Of a stretch of DNA of 64,000 bases, positions 51,501 through 62,400 are shown one piece after another. The stretch covers positions 558,001 to 622,000 of the forward strand of contig NW_024104358.1 of assembly GCF_003945595.2 (NCBI RefSeq), read 5' to 3'. The number at the start of each line of letters is the position of its first letter. The stretch's first letter is position 1. This stretch comes from Pipra filicauda. Taxonomy: Eukaryota > Chordata > Aves > Passeriformes > Pipridae. The position numbers and the translations under genes are program-made. Below the pieces are notes generated by a model that was not told the DNA's origin, ran no database searches, and saw only the letters and a program-made list of their open reading frames with translations.

Positions 51501-52093
51501 TCTGCGCTGCTGTTTTTCAGTGGAAAATGTTCTGGTTTACATTTACTCTGCTCCAGTGGTTGTTCAGCTATAACATGGTGTATGAAACATCCCAGCAAGA
51601 GGATATCAGAAAGGTTGTTCCTTCTCTGAAGCATCTAGAAATTAATCTGCTGCTCTGAGTATGCCTATGCAGGCTGGACAAGCAAGTCAAGTCCCTTTTG
51701 CTCACATCTGGGCCTGTATTATTACATTTTGTCCCTTGTGAATTCATGCAAACTATAGGGGCAATAAAGGCTGACTTATTAAGCAGATTCCAGACTAGAT
51801 AGAGTTAATGAAACTCTACATGGCTGCACGCAGTCAGGAAGACATCCTCGCAGCCATTAGTACGGCAGCCATTAGCATGGTTACCAATCCTGGTATTTAA
51901 ATGCTTGTCTTCTCTTGGTAGTTTCCTTCTTTTACGCTCCCACTCTAAATAATAGATTGCTTAGGACAACTGTAGAAGTAAGAAATATTTCTGAAAATCT
52001 ATTTCCCCAAATATACAAGATTTTGATACATAAATCTGAGCTTGGTAAAGTCTTGCTGCTTCTCAATTATGCAGTAAAACTGTACAAATACAA
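48521..52093. other. Unassigned sequence
   Basis: No gene was recognised. There are A-rich patches (about 49460-49570). A small tandem repeat at 50167-50212 is listed separately. A GC-richer part at 50500-50950 with overlapping frames on both strands (up to 125 codons) has no recognised domain. Confidence 0.4.
50167..50212. repeat. Two-copy tandem repeat, period 23
   Basis: tttgcttgtgttgctgatg is followed 23 bases later by tttgcttgtgttgttgatg with one change. A minisatellite-like duplication. Confidence 0.75.
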
Positions 52094-52145
52094 GGAGGTT
52101 GAAAGATTGCCCAAGGTCACAATGGGAATTGGTAGCTCAGGTTGA
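52094..52145 (+). mobile_element. Ancient MIR/L3-type relic (short)
   Basis: gaggttgaaagattgcccaa, then ggtcacaatgggaattggta and gctcaggtt, matches the MIR-like core block (aggttaagtgacttgcccaaggtcacac...). Only about 50 bases are readable, so the call is tentative. Confidence 0.45.
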
Positions 52146-54374
52146 GTGAAGCGTACAAACATGTGAGCTCTGATTTTCGTCATCTAGTTATTGGACAACA
52201 CTCTTTATTTCCAGATACTATTGACTTACACTCTTCTACCCTTGGAATACAGCTGACATTTTGTTAATTCAGTATCCAATAGCTAATAATGATCCTGCTA
52301 AAGATAGACTGCTGTGGGGCAGTCAAACTCTATGAAATGATTGTACAAAAGTGTGATCAGGAAGTAATTTTTCTTACATAGTCTGATTTCTAATTCTGCA
52401 GTCTGAAGAAATTTTTTACTCAGATAAGTTTCATGTAAAGTTGGTAAAAAAATTTCCAGTGGAAGAGTTTTCTGGCAAAAACTGCTAAATACTTTCAAAG
52501 TGAATGGTTTTCAGATTTTTTTTTTTTTAATTTTCAGTGGGATGCTATTGAGATTTCTCATTTTAATAACATAGAAATTTTTTCCCCTAGAAAGGAAAGA
52601 AAAAAAAGAAAGAAAATTCTCAAGTGGCATGACTATCAGGAAGATGTCCTCTAAAAGAAAGACTCATAAAAAAAGAAGGAATTTTATCACATTATTAATT
52701 TTCCAGGTTCGTCAGATGACATAACATGTCAAGCAACATCACTCACATTATTTGCCATGACAGATCCTGCCTGACACAGTGAATCACAGTCGCCAGGGCA
52801 TGTGACTGGCAGCTCTTAGTGTTGAGGGTCTGGTTTAAAGTCACGGGCTTTCATTTACACCTGCCTGCTGTACATCTGCAGTGGCCGGGGCTGTACATGC
52901 AGCCAACTGCTCTCGGTTTGTTTCCAGATTCAGAGACAGCAATAGCAAGGGGCAGAGAGTCCTTTTCAGCACTCCTTTCTTTTCAATTCTCTGTGCAAAA
53001 TGACTAAAGATTTCCATTAAAGCATCAAAATATCTTTCTAGCTGTAAGCCCAGCTCTGCATAAGATAAAGAAATAAAAACTTTATAAACAATCTTAGCAT
53101 TCAAAAACCTTTCCAAGCCAATTGCCATATAATGAATTCAGTGTAAATTTGTGCTGACCTTGGATACAAAATGATCTCTTTCTGCCAATAATTTGCATAG
53201 TGGATATTGCTTTTGAGTCAGGAATACAGTAAATTGCAGTATGAAGGTTTTAAAGGATGAAAAGAAAGTAGAGATTGAGTATTAGGTCACAGAGACTTGC
53301 ACAAGCCAGGAGGAACACCAAGAGACATTGAAGTTTTCCTCAAATGAGGAGAGAACTGCATTGTTTCTTAAGGAGTAAATGCCTTTGTGTTTATTCATAT
53401 ATGTTAATTCATCCACATGGTTTGGCTGGAAGCTCATAAGGTAAATTCCGCATAGGGCAGAGAAGACAGAAAATGGCTGGTCAAACTACACTTGCTGCCC
53501 TTCCAGCCAAATGCCCTCCCATCAACCTGGGCACACCTCTGTGCTTAGTGCAGGGGATAGTGTGGATCCATGCAGCTCCCAGCCAAATCCGCGAACCAGC
53601 AGCCGAATCCAGAATCAGCCTGCATGAAAGCAGAATATAAAGGAGAAGAAAAATGTTTTCTGGCCTCTGTGCCAAAATGTTTTGCTCAGACTGCTCTCTG
53701 AAAACTTCACAGGCACTAACATGCTGTTGGGACATCTACAATCCACCTGCCTGCTGAGACAGTGCCTCAGCATGGGCAGAGCAGGGCTGTCTCCCTCTGC
53801 CAGCAGCAGCCTCTTCCTTGGAGGATCTTCCTCCAGCCAAGGGTAAGGCACTGAATAGTCCTGATCCTCCCCCCTCTTGTCAGTGCTTTCCTCCTTTTTC
53901 CTCCCCCTCATGTTACATCAGCTCCTTGGGGTATGTCTGATATTTTCCCTATGCCTTCAAACTCCCATATCAAATGGGTCCATAGGCCTACCAATGGGAC
54001 ATTTCTTGGGTACTTTCAGAATACTGAAAGCTAGTGCGAGACACCTCGCATATGCTAAGCATCACTGACCTATGAGCAAAGGAGCCTCTGAAATGGTGGA
54101 AGGACAGAATGCACTGAAACTACACTGAATTGCAGCCCCACATCTTCAAAGCATCCTATGCTCCTAATCGCAGTTTGCCATATGCACTGCACATGATTTT
54201 GGCAAGTTGGTCTCTACTGGAAGACTGGTTATTCTCAGTGTAATACGAAGCCACTGGTGATATCGCAGAGCAAAAATTGTGGTTGCTATTTCTCTGTCTC
54301 TTTTTAACACATGTAATTGCTTAGTGAGCTATTCACACTACATGATCTTAATCTAGCTCAGTCCTAATAAACAC

Positions 54375-54440
54375 CATCTCGCATTTGTGGAACACCTTTG
54401 TCCCACAGGATCTGAAAGTACTAACAGAATTGTACTGTTT
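54375..54440 (+). mobile_element. Possible ancient L3/CR1-like relic (short)
   Basis: tctcgcatttgtggaacacc, then caggatctgaaagtactaac, resembles the ...ggatctcaaagcactttac... segment common in ancient amniote LINE/SINE tails. Short and diverged, so low confidence. Confidence 0.3.
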
Positions 54441-55194
54441 TCCTGGATAGACTCATTTTTATTCAATAAGATCATAATGTGCCTTGTACAGTCAAAGATT
54501 TTTTAAGTGAATCTTTAGATGTGTCAGTCCTTGCCCAAGAGAATTTCAGTAAATATGCATAGATCATTGATTCACACAATTCTGGACCTCTTCCACTTTA
54601 TTCTGAAAAGTCAATATTTTTGAAGGATTCAGGGTAGGAATGTTAGTACAGTGCATTGGTAAAGACAGCTCTTCTTCTGAGGGGATATGAATGTTAGCAC
54701 CAGAAAAACACTGTAAATATTAAAAGAATATTGCTCATGACAGAGAAGCAGTTGAAGTAAAATGAGGCCCTGACTAAGCACACATGTTGTTTATTGGGCG
54801 GGTACTTACCAGTGTGAGGAAGGGTTTCCTGCTGCATGGCATGACACAAGAGATGTCAAAAAACACAGCGTGGTTTACAAACCATGCTTGACTTGCTGCC
54901 TGAAGGCATATACCACACACTCCCAAAATCCCGAGTGATAAAAATATAAGTGCATGGTACTGTGGAGCACCACAGGGGAAAGGGTTGGATGAGGTTTCAG
55001 AGGAGACATAAAAATGGAGTCCCACCTCTGTCCTTGGCATGTTGCACGGTGGGTGTTACAGATACCAACTGGACCACTTACAATTGATGGTGCTTTTGTC
55101 CTCCTGCACGCTCAGAAAGGAGCCCATGTTCAGCTCTCTGGCCCCATCTGCACCCAATATAGTAATAGGCCACTTTGCAATGTCTTTGTAGCTA

Positions 55195-55520
55195 CCAGTG
55201 GCCAAAGGACACCCTACCTAAGGACACCCTGCTCTCTGGCCAGTACTGGCAGTGTAAGCAGAGTGCTGGCACCCTGCCTTCCACCAGTGCTGGTGGCAGT
55301 GACTGCCAACACCATGCCCGTGGTGGACACCAGCAGTGTAGGCAGGATACTGCCCCACCTTAGATCCCACCTTGTGGATCTGAGGTGTGGTTTGTTCCTT
55401 TCACCACTGCTGGTGGAGCCAAGGGATGGAACAATTTGTACCTCATTCAAAAGGTGTTTGCAGAGTCAGCTGTTGCTGCAAGATGATGCTGCAAGTGTAG
55501 ATGCTGCTGGCAGTGCACAG
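55195..55520. repeat. Degenerate minisatellite-like region with cagtgctgg-type units
   Basis: Variants of ccagtgctggtggcagtg recur irregularly (near 55240, 55283, 55330, 55405 and 55505), mixed with their inverted form, including ccaccag-tg-ctggtgg at 55281-55296. A direct repeat aaggacaccct occurs twice near 55204. The repetition explains why an open frame of 180 codons (55014-55556, plus), the longest in the window, survives here. No domain is recognisable in it, so it is not called a gene. Confidence 0.55.
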
Positions 55521-55865
55521 AGGCCACAGCATCTTATGGTCCTTTGCTATCAGTGATGGGATGAGTCACTGTATGGGAAAATTGTTGCTCATCTTTCCTT
55601 CTGCATAAATGAAGATTTTTAGTTATAAAGTGTTGTCAGACTCCACTACTGTTTGGACCACACCAAGTTAAGAGGAAACAGTTGGCAGTCTTAGAGCAGA
55701 ATGAGGGTTTTGGATGAAGACACAAAAAAAAGGGTGAGAAGGTTTATGTGCAAGGAGGAGAAGATTTAATACTTCCGAGCACTCAATCAATATTGCAAAA
55801 TTATCTCAGCAACCTATATTCAGCTCCTGGCAGGGTCAGAACAGTTCAGTTTCCTTCCACAGCTT

Positions 55866-55903
55866 AAAAACAAACAAACAAACAAGCAAGCAAACAAACA
55901 AAA
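55866..55903. repeat. (CAAA)n/(CAAG)n microsatellite
   Basis: About nine tetranucleotide units, with a few caag variants in the middle. Confidence 0.92.
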
Positions 55904-56864
55904 GGCTCTTTCCGTAGTACCCTGCAGGTTTGTTCTTCAAACTATCCCAAAAAATTGAAGGCCCTAGACAGAAGAAATCTCGTGATGCATCTCATAAAAG
56001 GAAACATTTGTTGGAAAGTCCCCAATTCAAACTTCCCAGTCCTGCTGTATGTGATCCTCATTATCTGTCAGGTCTGACAAAATCTTCTCTAAGTCAGTTG
56101 GATTCCCCTAACCGATTGCAGTGGTGTTTGCAGGTCACTTTTGCTGGGAACCCCTTGGAACTAATTAGATAACAAAAGGCATTAAGTGCTCAGTGGGAGA
56201 GAGGAGGGACAAGTTTGGGAAGTGCTTGTGAATGTCAAGCACCAAAAGAAATAAGTCAGTAGGTCATGGGGGAGACCAGATATAGCTGTTCAAACCCACC
56301 CATCTTCTTACAGAAAGCAACTTCATTTATTTCACCTAGGGACAGAATAAAAGGGAAAAGCAAAGGGAGACTCACACAGATGTGCTATGAACCACTGAGT
56401 TCTTGAGCGAAACCCGAGGCCTCTCTGGCCTCTTTCTTGCATATTCCTTCTCCCACACATACAAAAGGGATAATTACACTGCAGGACAGGTGCTGAAAGG
56501 AGAACTACACAAGTCTTTGTTCTGTGCTTTGGAGCCAGATCTATGCTACAAATGGGGAAGACTGATATTACTAATTCCAAGATCAAGTCCTATATGGAAC
56601 TAATAGGAATATTTGTTATTGGGACACTCTTTCCTCTAACCTCAGGTTACTGATGAAAACATATATTTTCTTCATTTCTTGCTGGTATAGAATAGCATTC
56701 TCTGCTGTACACGTGAGTAGTCTGCAAATTAGGAGTGCAGAGGTAGACGGTCAAGGACAAAAAAATAATGGACTCATGCAAGCAGATGGCCTAGTTTGTA
56801 ATATAGAATCAGTCACCGTAAGAACTACACAGTTTTGGTCCAATGGTACTTAAGACATGCCTTC

Positions 56865-57125
56865 ATCAATAGTTAAGAAGGAGCTTTAAGATCATTCATT
56901 GAATTCAGCCATTAACCCAGTACAGCACAGGCCACCACTAAACCATGTGACGCATCTACACATCTTTTAAAAACCTTTAGGGTTGATGACTCTACTACTT
57001 CCTTGAGAAGCCAGTTCCAATGCTCGGCAATCATTTTGGTGAAGAAATTTTTCCTAATATTCAATCTAACTTCCCCTGACTCAACTAGAGGCTGTTTCCT
57101 AAGGTTGTTTGTTCCTATCCTCCAA
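56865..57125 (-). mobile_element. CR1 LINE, 3' region, minus strand
   Basis: The plus strand reads as the reverse complement of CR1. Blocks are aagatcattcattgaattca, gccattaacccagtacagca, caccactaaaccatgtgac, catctacacatcttttaaaa, ttgatgactctactacttcc, ttccaatgctcggcaatcat, ttggtgaagaaatttttcct, aatattcaatctaacttccc and gaggctgtttcctaaggtt. The terminal tail at low coordinates is worn. The insertion is 5'-truncated near 57125. Confidence 0.9.
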
Positions 57126-57994
57126 GAGGAAAACTAACATTTGCCTGATCTAACCACATGGGTCGAATAAACTGGGACAGCTATCAGAAAACAGAAAATC
57201 CTCTTGTGCTGAGTAGGGAATTTACCCAAGCTGACAATTCTTGTGTTATAACCACCATGTCAAGCTTCAGAGGGGTGATTTTTCAATCAGATGCATCTTA
57301 GCATACCTTTCCTAGGTTGATTTTACTATTTTTGCCTGAGGGAGGATAACAAATGTGACTGCTGAAATCTCTGCCTTCTGAGGGCAATGTTACGTGAAAA
57401 TGGATTATGCTGCTTCATATTAGCTGCAAGGAAGGCAATGACACAGCTGTTAATGGTCGACATGGACCCAACACGGGAAATTACTGACAGACACAAAAAT
57501 ACAATGGATCTGGTCTTATGGACATGTAGCTTCAGTTCCCAGCTGTGCCCAGGCACAGGCAAATTCCTCACTCCTGGGTGTGAAATAGGGGTGATATTGC
57601 TTCTCACATCTCAGAAGTTTCCTGGAGACCATGGGAGCTGAGCATTGTAGAGTCTTTATTAGCTACAGTCATAGAATTTTTCTGCTACCCTGGGGGACAC
57701 TTTTGACTCTACTGACCTGTATTTTTGACACAGGGACATTTCAGGGAGCCTGGAGTGAGCTGGTTGCACATGGAGTGGTTCTCTGATCACCTCTCTGAAG
57801 ACTTGGGCTGCAGACAATTCGTCCCATGGGAGTCAGCACCAGGGTGAACACGAGTGTCCTTTACAACTACCAGCAAGGAAGGTTGCCAGAAGTGATGGGA
57901 CAAGGCACCAGATCCTGCTATCCCCAGGCACTAGGGATGAGGTAGGCTTGGAGCGGAGCCACAGCTCCCGATCACCTGCACCATGTGCAATAGC

Positions 57995-58055
57995 AACCGT
58001 TTAGGTTGGAAAAGACCTTTAAGACCATTGAGTTCAACCCTAACCAGCACTTCCC
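57995..58055 (-). mobile_element. CR1 LINE, extreme 3' end, minus strand
   Basis: gtttaggttggaaaagacct, then ttaagaccattgagttcaac and cctaacc, is the reverse complement of the last part of CR1. About 60 bases remain. It repeats the region also present at 56865-56905, so it is an independent, very short copy rather than the continuation of that element. Confidence 0.8.
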
Positions 58056-59264
58056 AGCTTGGGAAACTATTTGAAAACACAGGTTTCATGGAGTAAGTGG
58101 AAAGGCACTTCAACTCCTCCTCAGGCCATGAGCAGCAGCTGAATTTGGGAGAACAATGCATCCAGAGTAAGGACTTTGGCTGTGCCAACACAGAAATCAG
58201 AAGATTGATGGATAAAATATGCCCCTCTTTCTTCCTAAAATCTCTCCAAGGGCCAGGTCTGTTATACAGATTGAGTACATCAGTCTTCTCCAGAAATGGT
58301 AGATCCAGCTTGCATGGAAAACTTAATTACTTTCTCTGCCTGGGCCGCTTGACTTGCTGTCTGTGGAAACCTGAGTAAATGCTGTCTGGATTGATGACAG
58401 TCAATGGAAAAGGGTTCTATCCAGCCAAGAAGGAAAGTGGATGCTGAGCCAGAGTTGCAGCAGTGGATTTGCAGGCCTTAAGGCCAGTGGAATTGTCATG
58501 GCTTTCTCATTTGCCCACCTGCATAACAGAGCCCATCAGTTTACCCTGGTTATGCCCCCATCCAGCCCAATGCTGTGCAGTTTAGCAAGAGCACACTCCT
58601 TGGAAAGACAGTCAGGCCTGATTTACAACCTTCAAGTGATGGAGGTTCCCTCCCATCCCTGGGTAACCTCTTCTGATAATGAATTATGAGAAGGAAGGGA
58701 GCTGTTTAGTCAATGGTATTTGTGTACAATGATTTTACATGTTGCAACGGTGCCCACTGCAGTAAGTAAATTGCCCCCTGGCTTTCATAAACATCATCTG
58801 TACACAAACATTATCCAGAGCAACTGTATGGCAGGGAAATTCTCCAGTGTAAGATAATGTCATCTCCACAGCAATAAGAAAGGTAAAACAGTGCTTACCA
58901 GCTGGGAAAGAGGGAGAGGTGACAAACAGCAGCCAGCTGTAAAATGACCGTGTCAGGGATACAGCTGCTTGGGTCTGCCTGATTTAAAGCACAAGCCCTG
59001 CAAAGGCATGCTGAGGAAACTAATTCTGTAAGAGAGTAACTTCATACCCGGGAAAATTATGAGGCACCCAGAAGTCAAAATGGTTCTGTGGGGTGCCTTT
59101 TTAATATGGCCACCAGCAGAAAAAATGTCGGAAATTAGGTTCCATCTAATCAGATGGAATTGGCAATAAAGGCAAGACTGCTCCATTTATTTATTTATTA
59201 CATTAGGTCCAAGGGAATGAGAGCCCATTTTTCTTCAAAATTTGGATGTAATTTTAGCCAGCTC
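58056..59264. other. Unassigned sequence
   Basis: Nothing recognisable was found here beyond short frames. Confidence 0.4.
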
Positions 59265-59400
59265 TTCATTAGTGTTTTCTACCCTCCATCTTGGAGTGCT
59301 TTGCAGAGGAAGTTGATGGCATCATTCCTGTTTTATTGGCAGAGAAACTGGTGCCAGAAATGGAGAAGTGATCTGGCCAAATTCTTGCAACATCTCAGTA
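59265..59400 (+). mobile_element. Ancient MIR/L3-type relic
   Basis: cttggagtgctttgcagag, then attcctgttttattggcaga, gaaactggtgccagaaatgg and agaagtgatctggccaaatt, follows the MIR-like order (...gcgctttaca..., ...cccattttacagatgaggaaactgaggcacag..., ...gtgacttgcccaag...). Diverged but in the right order over about 130 bases. It overlaps a 151-codon frame that I regard as accidental. Confidence 0.55.
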
Positions 59401-62400
59401 ATAGACCAAAGAAGGGAATGTGGCCCTGCTGCATCACATCCCTTTCCTGCATCCTCTCAAGCTGTGCCCAGCAGGAGAAAAGCCCTTGGCAGTCCAGTAT
59501 AAATCCACCACTACAAACCAGGTACAGACAGACCGAATGGTCCATTTTGACCATAGTCAACTCATCGCTTACATCTGTGAAGGCTGCAGTAACCTACTCC
59601 ATCGTGTGATCAAGGGGACAAATATTTTTGCTCATGCAACATAGACTCATACAAGGAAAGTGTGCAGAGCTCAAGTGTCTTTCTATTAAGCTGTGTGATA
59701 TCTCAGTTGAAAGATGGGACACAACTGCTTTAGGTCATTTAGTCATTGCTTTAGTCATTGAATGCTAGTTTCCAGGACAGAAAGACTTGTCATTTTGTGG
59801 CTGAGCAGCAGCCTAGCTATTAGAACTGCTGCTTTTCTCACCCTGACAGGAAACAGCCCAGAAGAAAATTTTAGCCTGTCTTTAAAACATAGATGGGTTT
59901 GTCTTAGGTGGACTTTTGACTTCTTCAGATATGTTTAAAAATTAACACTTCTTCCTCCAGCACCCATCTGCTAACACAGAGCAAAATGGGAATTCAATTT
60001 CTGCCTGGTGTTGTCAATTGAGCAAACAGCTTCTTCATGCATCAGAGGGAATCTGAAGCCTTCATCTCCCATCAGCACCTTCAGCTTCCAAAGAAAACAC
60101 TAAGTATATTGTTCATCAGTTCTTCCAAGGGGGAAAATAAAGAGTTAATTTTAGATAAATCATGAGGACATGGGCCCATCACTAAGCACTGTGGTACTAG
60201 GCAAAGACATGAAATAAAGAACAGTCATTGCTCCCAAGGGCTTAAAATGGCTGGATCTTTCTGAACAGTTCAGCGTAGCTTTTTTTTTTTCTTTTTAATC
60301 TATGATTAGGTGTCCCAGGAGAGGCAGCTGCCTGATGAGCACTTCAGGAAATTTGACCCTTATCTGCAGGTGCTTAAATGGAAGCTGAGCCCTGGGGAAA
60401 ATCATGTGTCTGAATAGCTCAGTAAGTGGCAGTGAGGATGGCAGGGAACTATTTCCTAGTCAGGAGAGCATGGCTGTGATCCAGCCTCGACCGAGTCAGG
60501 GGCAGTGAGACCAGCCTAACCTCACAGAACATTCCCCAACCCAGGAGGTGGCAGCCATGAATGGGAGAAGAAGGAAGAGCAGGGAGCCAAGAGCCACAGT
60601 GCCCCAGGGAGAACCTCTCTTCCTGAGGGTGTGGAGACACTTCTTGACCTTGGCCAATAACACCAACACACAAAAAGCAAAAGCAGTATCTACCAAATCA
60701 AAGCACTGCACTAATCCATCTGTACAACATGTACTCAGCTTTGGTGGTTTTTCTGGCTGTTTGAGTACCTCAGGCATCACCAAGAATTGAGTTTATATTA
60801 TAGATCCCATCTCAATCCATGAACATCTTGGGAGTGTTTCTGCAGGGCAGAGCACCCAGCTGCCCATGCTGTTGCCCACTGACACACTGCCTGTTTTAGA
60901 TCTGAACTGTGACAGCTCCTTGTACCCCAGACATCACTCACACACAATTTTGGGGATGACACAGGCTAGGGACTGTCCCTACAAGCATTTGACCATATGC
61001 ATATTGGTTTTGAGGGTGGAAAGAGAGGGAGGGGAAAAAATTGAGGCAAGTGGAAGTAAGCCAGGCTGTGACACTCAGCCTCAGGCCTGGAGCACAGACC
61101 CTCTGCTGTTCTAGCCTGCATAGTTGGAGCCATTTCCTGGTCTTTCCCCATTTCCAGTCCAGGGTATCAGTAAGCTCTCCCTGCTGTCCTCTATACCTTC
61201 TGCTCCCTTTCTTTGCACCAAACACTGAAGCCACAGGTCTAGGGACAGCATGTCTTAGCCAGCAGTGGGACTCGATGCCTCCATTAGCAAGTTACAGAAT
61301 ATTGACAGTGGAAATCACAAGCTAGTCATATTTCTATGTCTCGGAGACAGTTCTCATCTGCTGTCTGCTAAATAACCTGATATAACCCAACCCACACTCA
61401 GGCAGACTTTTTCTTCCACTCTTCAAATCCTCATCTTGTCCCACCTAAATTTTGTCTCCAGGGATTTCTTGCAAAAGGAATCCGGCAAATAACAAGTGAC
61501 CTTCTCCCCCTGCTCACTTCATTCTCACCTTTTTCTCACCTCCCCCAGTAGGTCATGGGTTTGTCTCCCTCTAGTCCCTGTAGTCCCTCAGGACAGAACA
61601 CCTGCTGTTCTCTCTCATGGTTGTATACAAACATAATTTTGATGCTATTGCTCTTCACAAAAAATCTGGTTCATTTTGTCTTCCCCTTCCTTCCCGGTCT
61701 GTAAACCTTTGCCACTTCCCCTGGTTGTTCTCATATCTTTTTAATGACTCCTCAGAGCTTTTCTTCACCTTCTCTGCAACTTTCAGAGAGAAATGATGTG
61801 GATCTCTCCTCCCATTTCTCTTTTCTTCCTTTTCCAAAGTTTATTTCCAGCCTATTCTGCTCATAAACTGATCGTTCCTAGACCTTGTTTCTCAGTTCAG
61901 ATCTGCAGGGACCAAGCACAGTGTGTTCCTCCATATGTTCTACCACATCTTTCTGTTTGCTTGCTCTCTAGCCAAGTTAATTGTTAATTAGTCATAAAAT
62001 GTGAACCTCTCCAAAAAAACCCCCCCCAAAAAAACAGAAAAAAAGAAGAGTGAAGAGGAAGAAGCAGACAAAGAAATAGGCTCTGCAGCAGAGCAGTGAG
62101 GGTTGTTGTGGGAAGCCAAAGCTTGGAAGCCTCCTTTCCCTTTGCTCTCACCTCCTGACAGCTTTCCTGGACAGGGAAATGCCTTTGTTCCTCCCCTTTC
62201 CTCCTCCTCTTTGGAAATGTCTCCACAGAAAGCCTCTCTGAAGTAGCTGGGAAGCAGATATGGCTTCCCAAAGTACACAACAGCCCCATGAGAGTGTCAC
62301 TGTCCCAATGCCAAGGGCACAGTCCAGACCAGGTTCTTCTCATGACCCCAACTCATTTAAAACCCACCCAGCTGTGGAGTGTCCCTCACACTTCAACTGG

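Noticed and set aside
56865..58055. The two minus-strand CR1 pieces as one element split by an 870-bp insertion
   Set aside because: Both pieces contain the same 3' terminal region, so they must be separate insertions.
59154..59609. 151-codon plus-strand frame
   Set aside because: Contains the MIR/L3-like relic and shows no domain; better explained as accidental.
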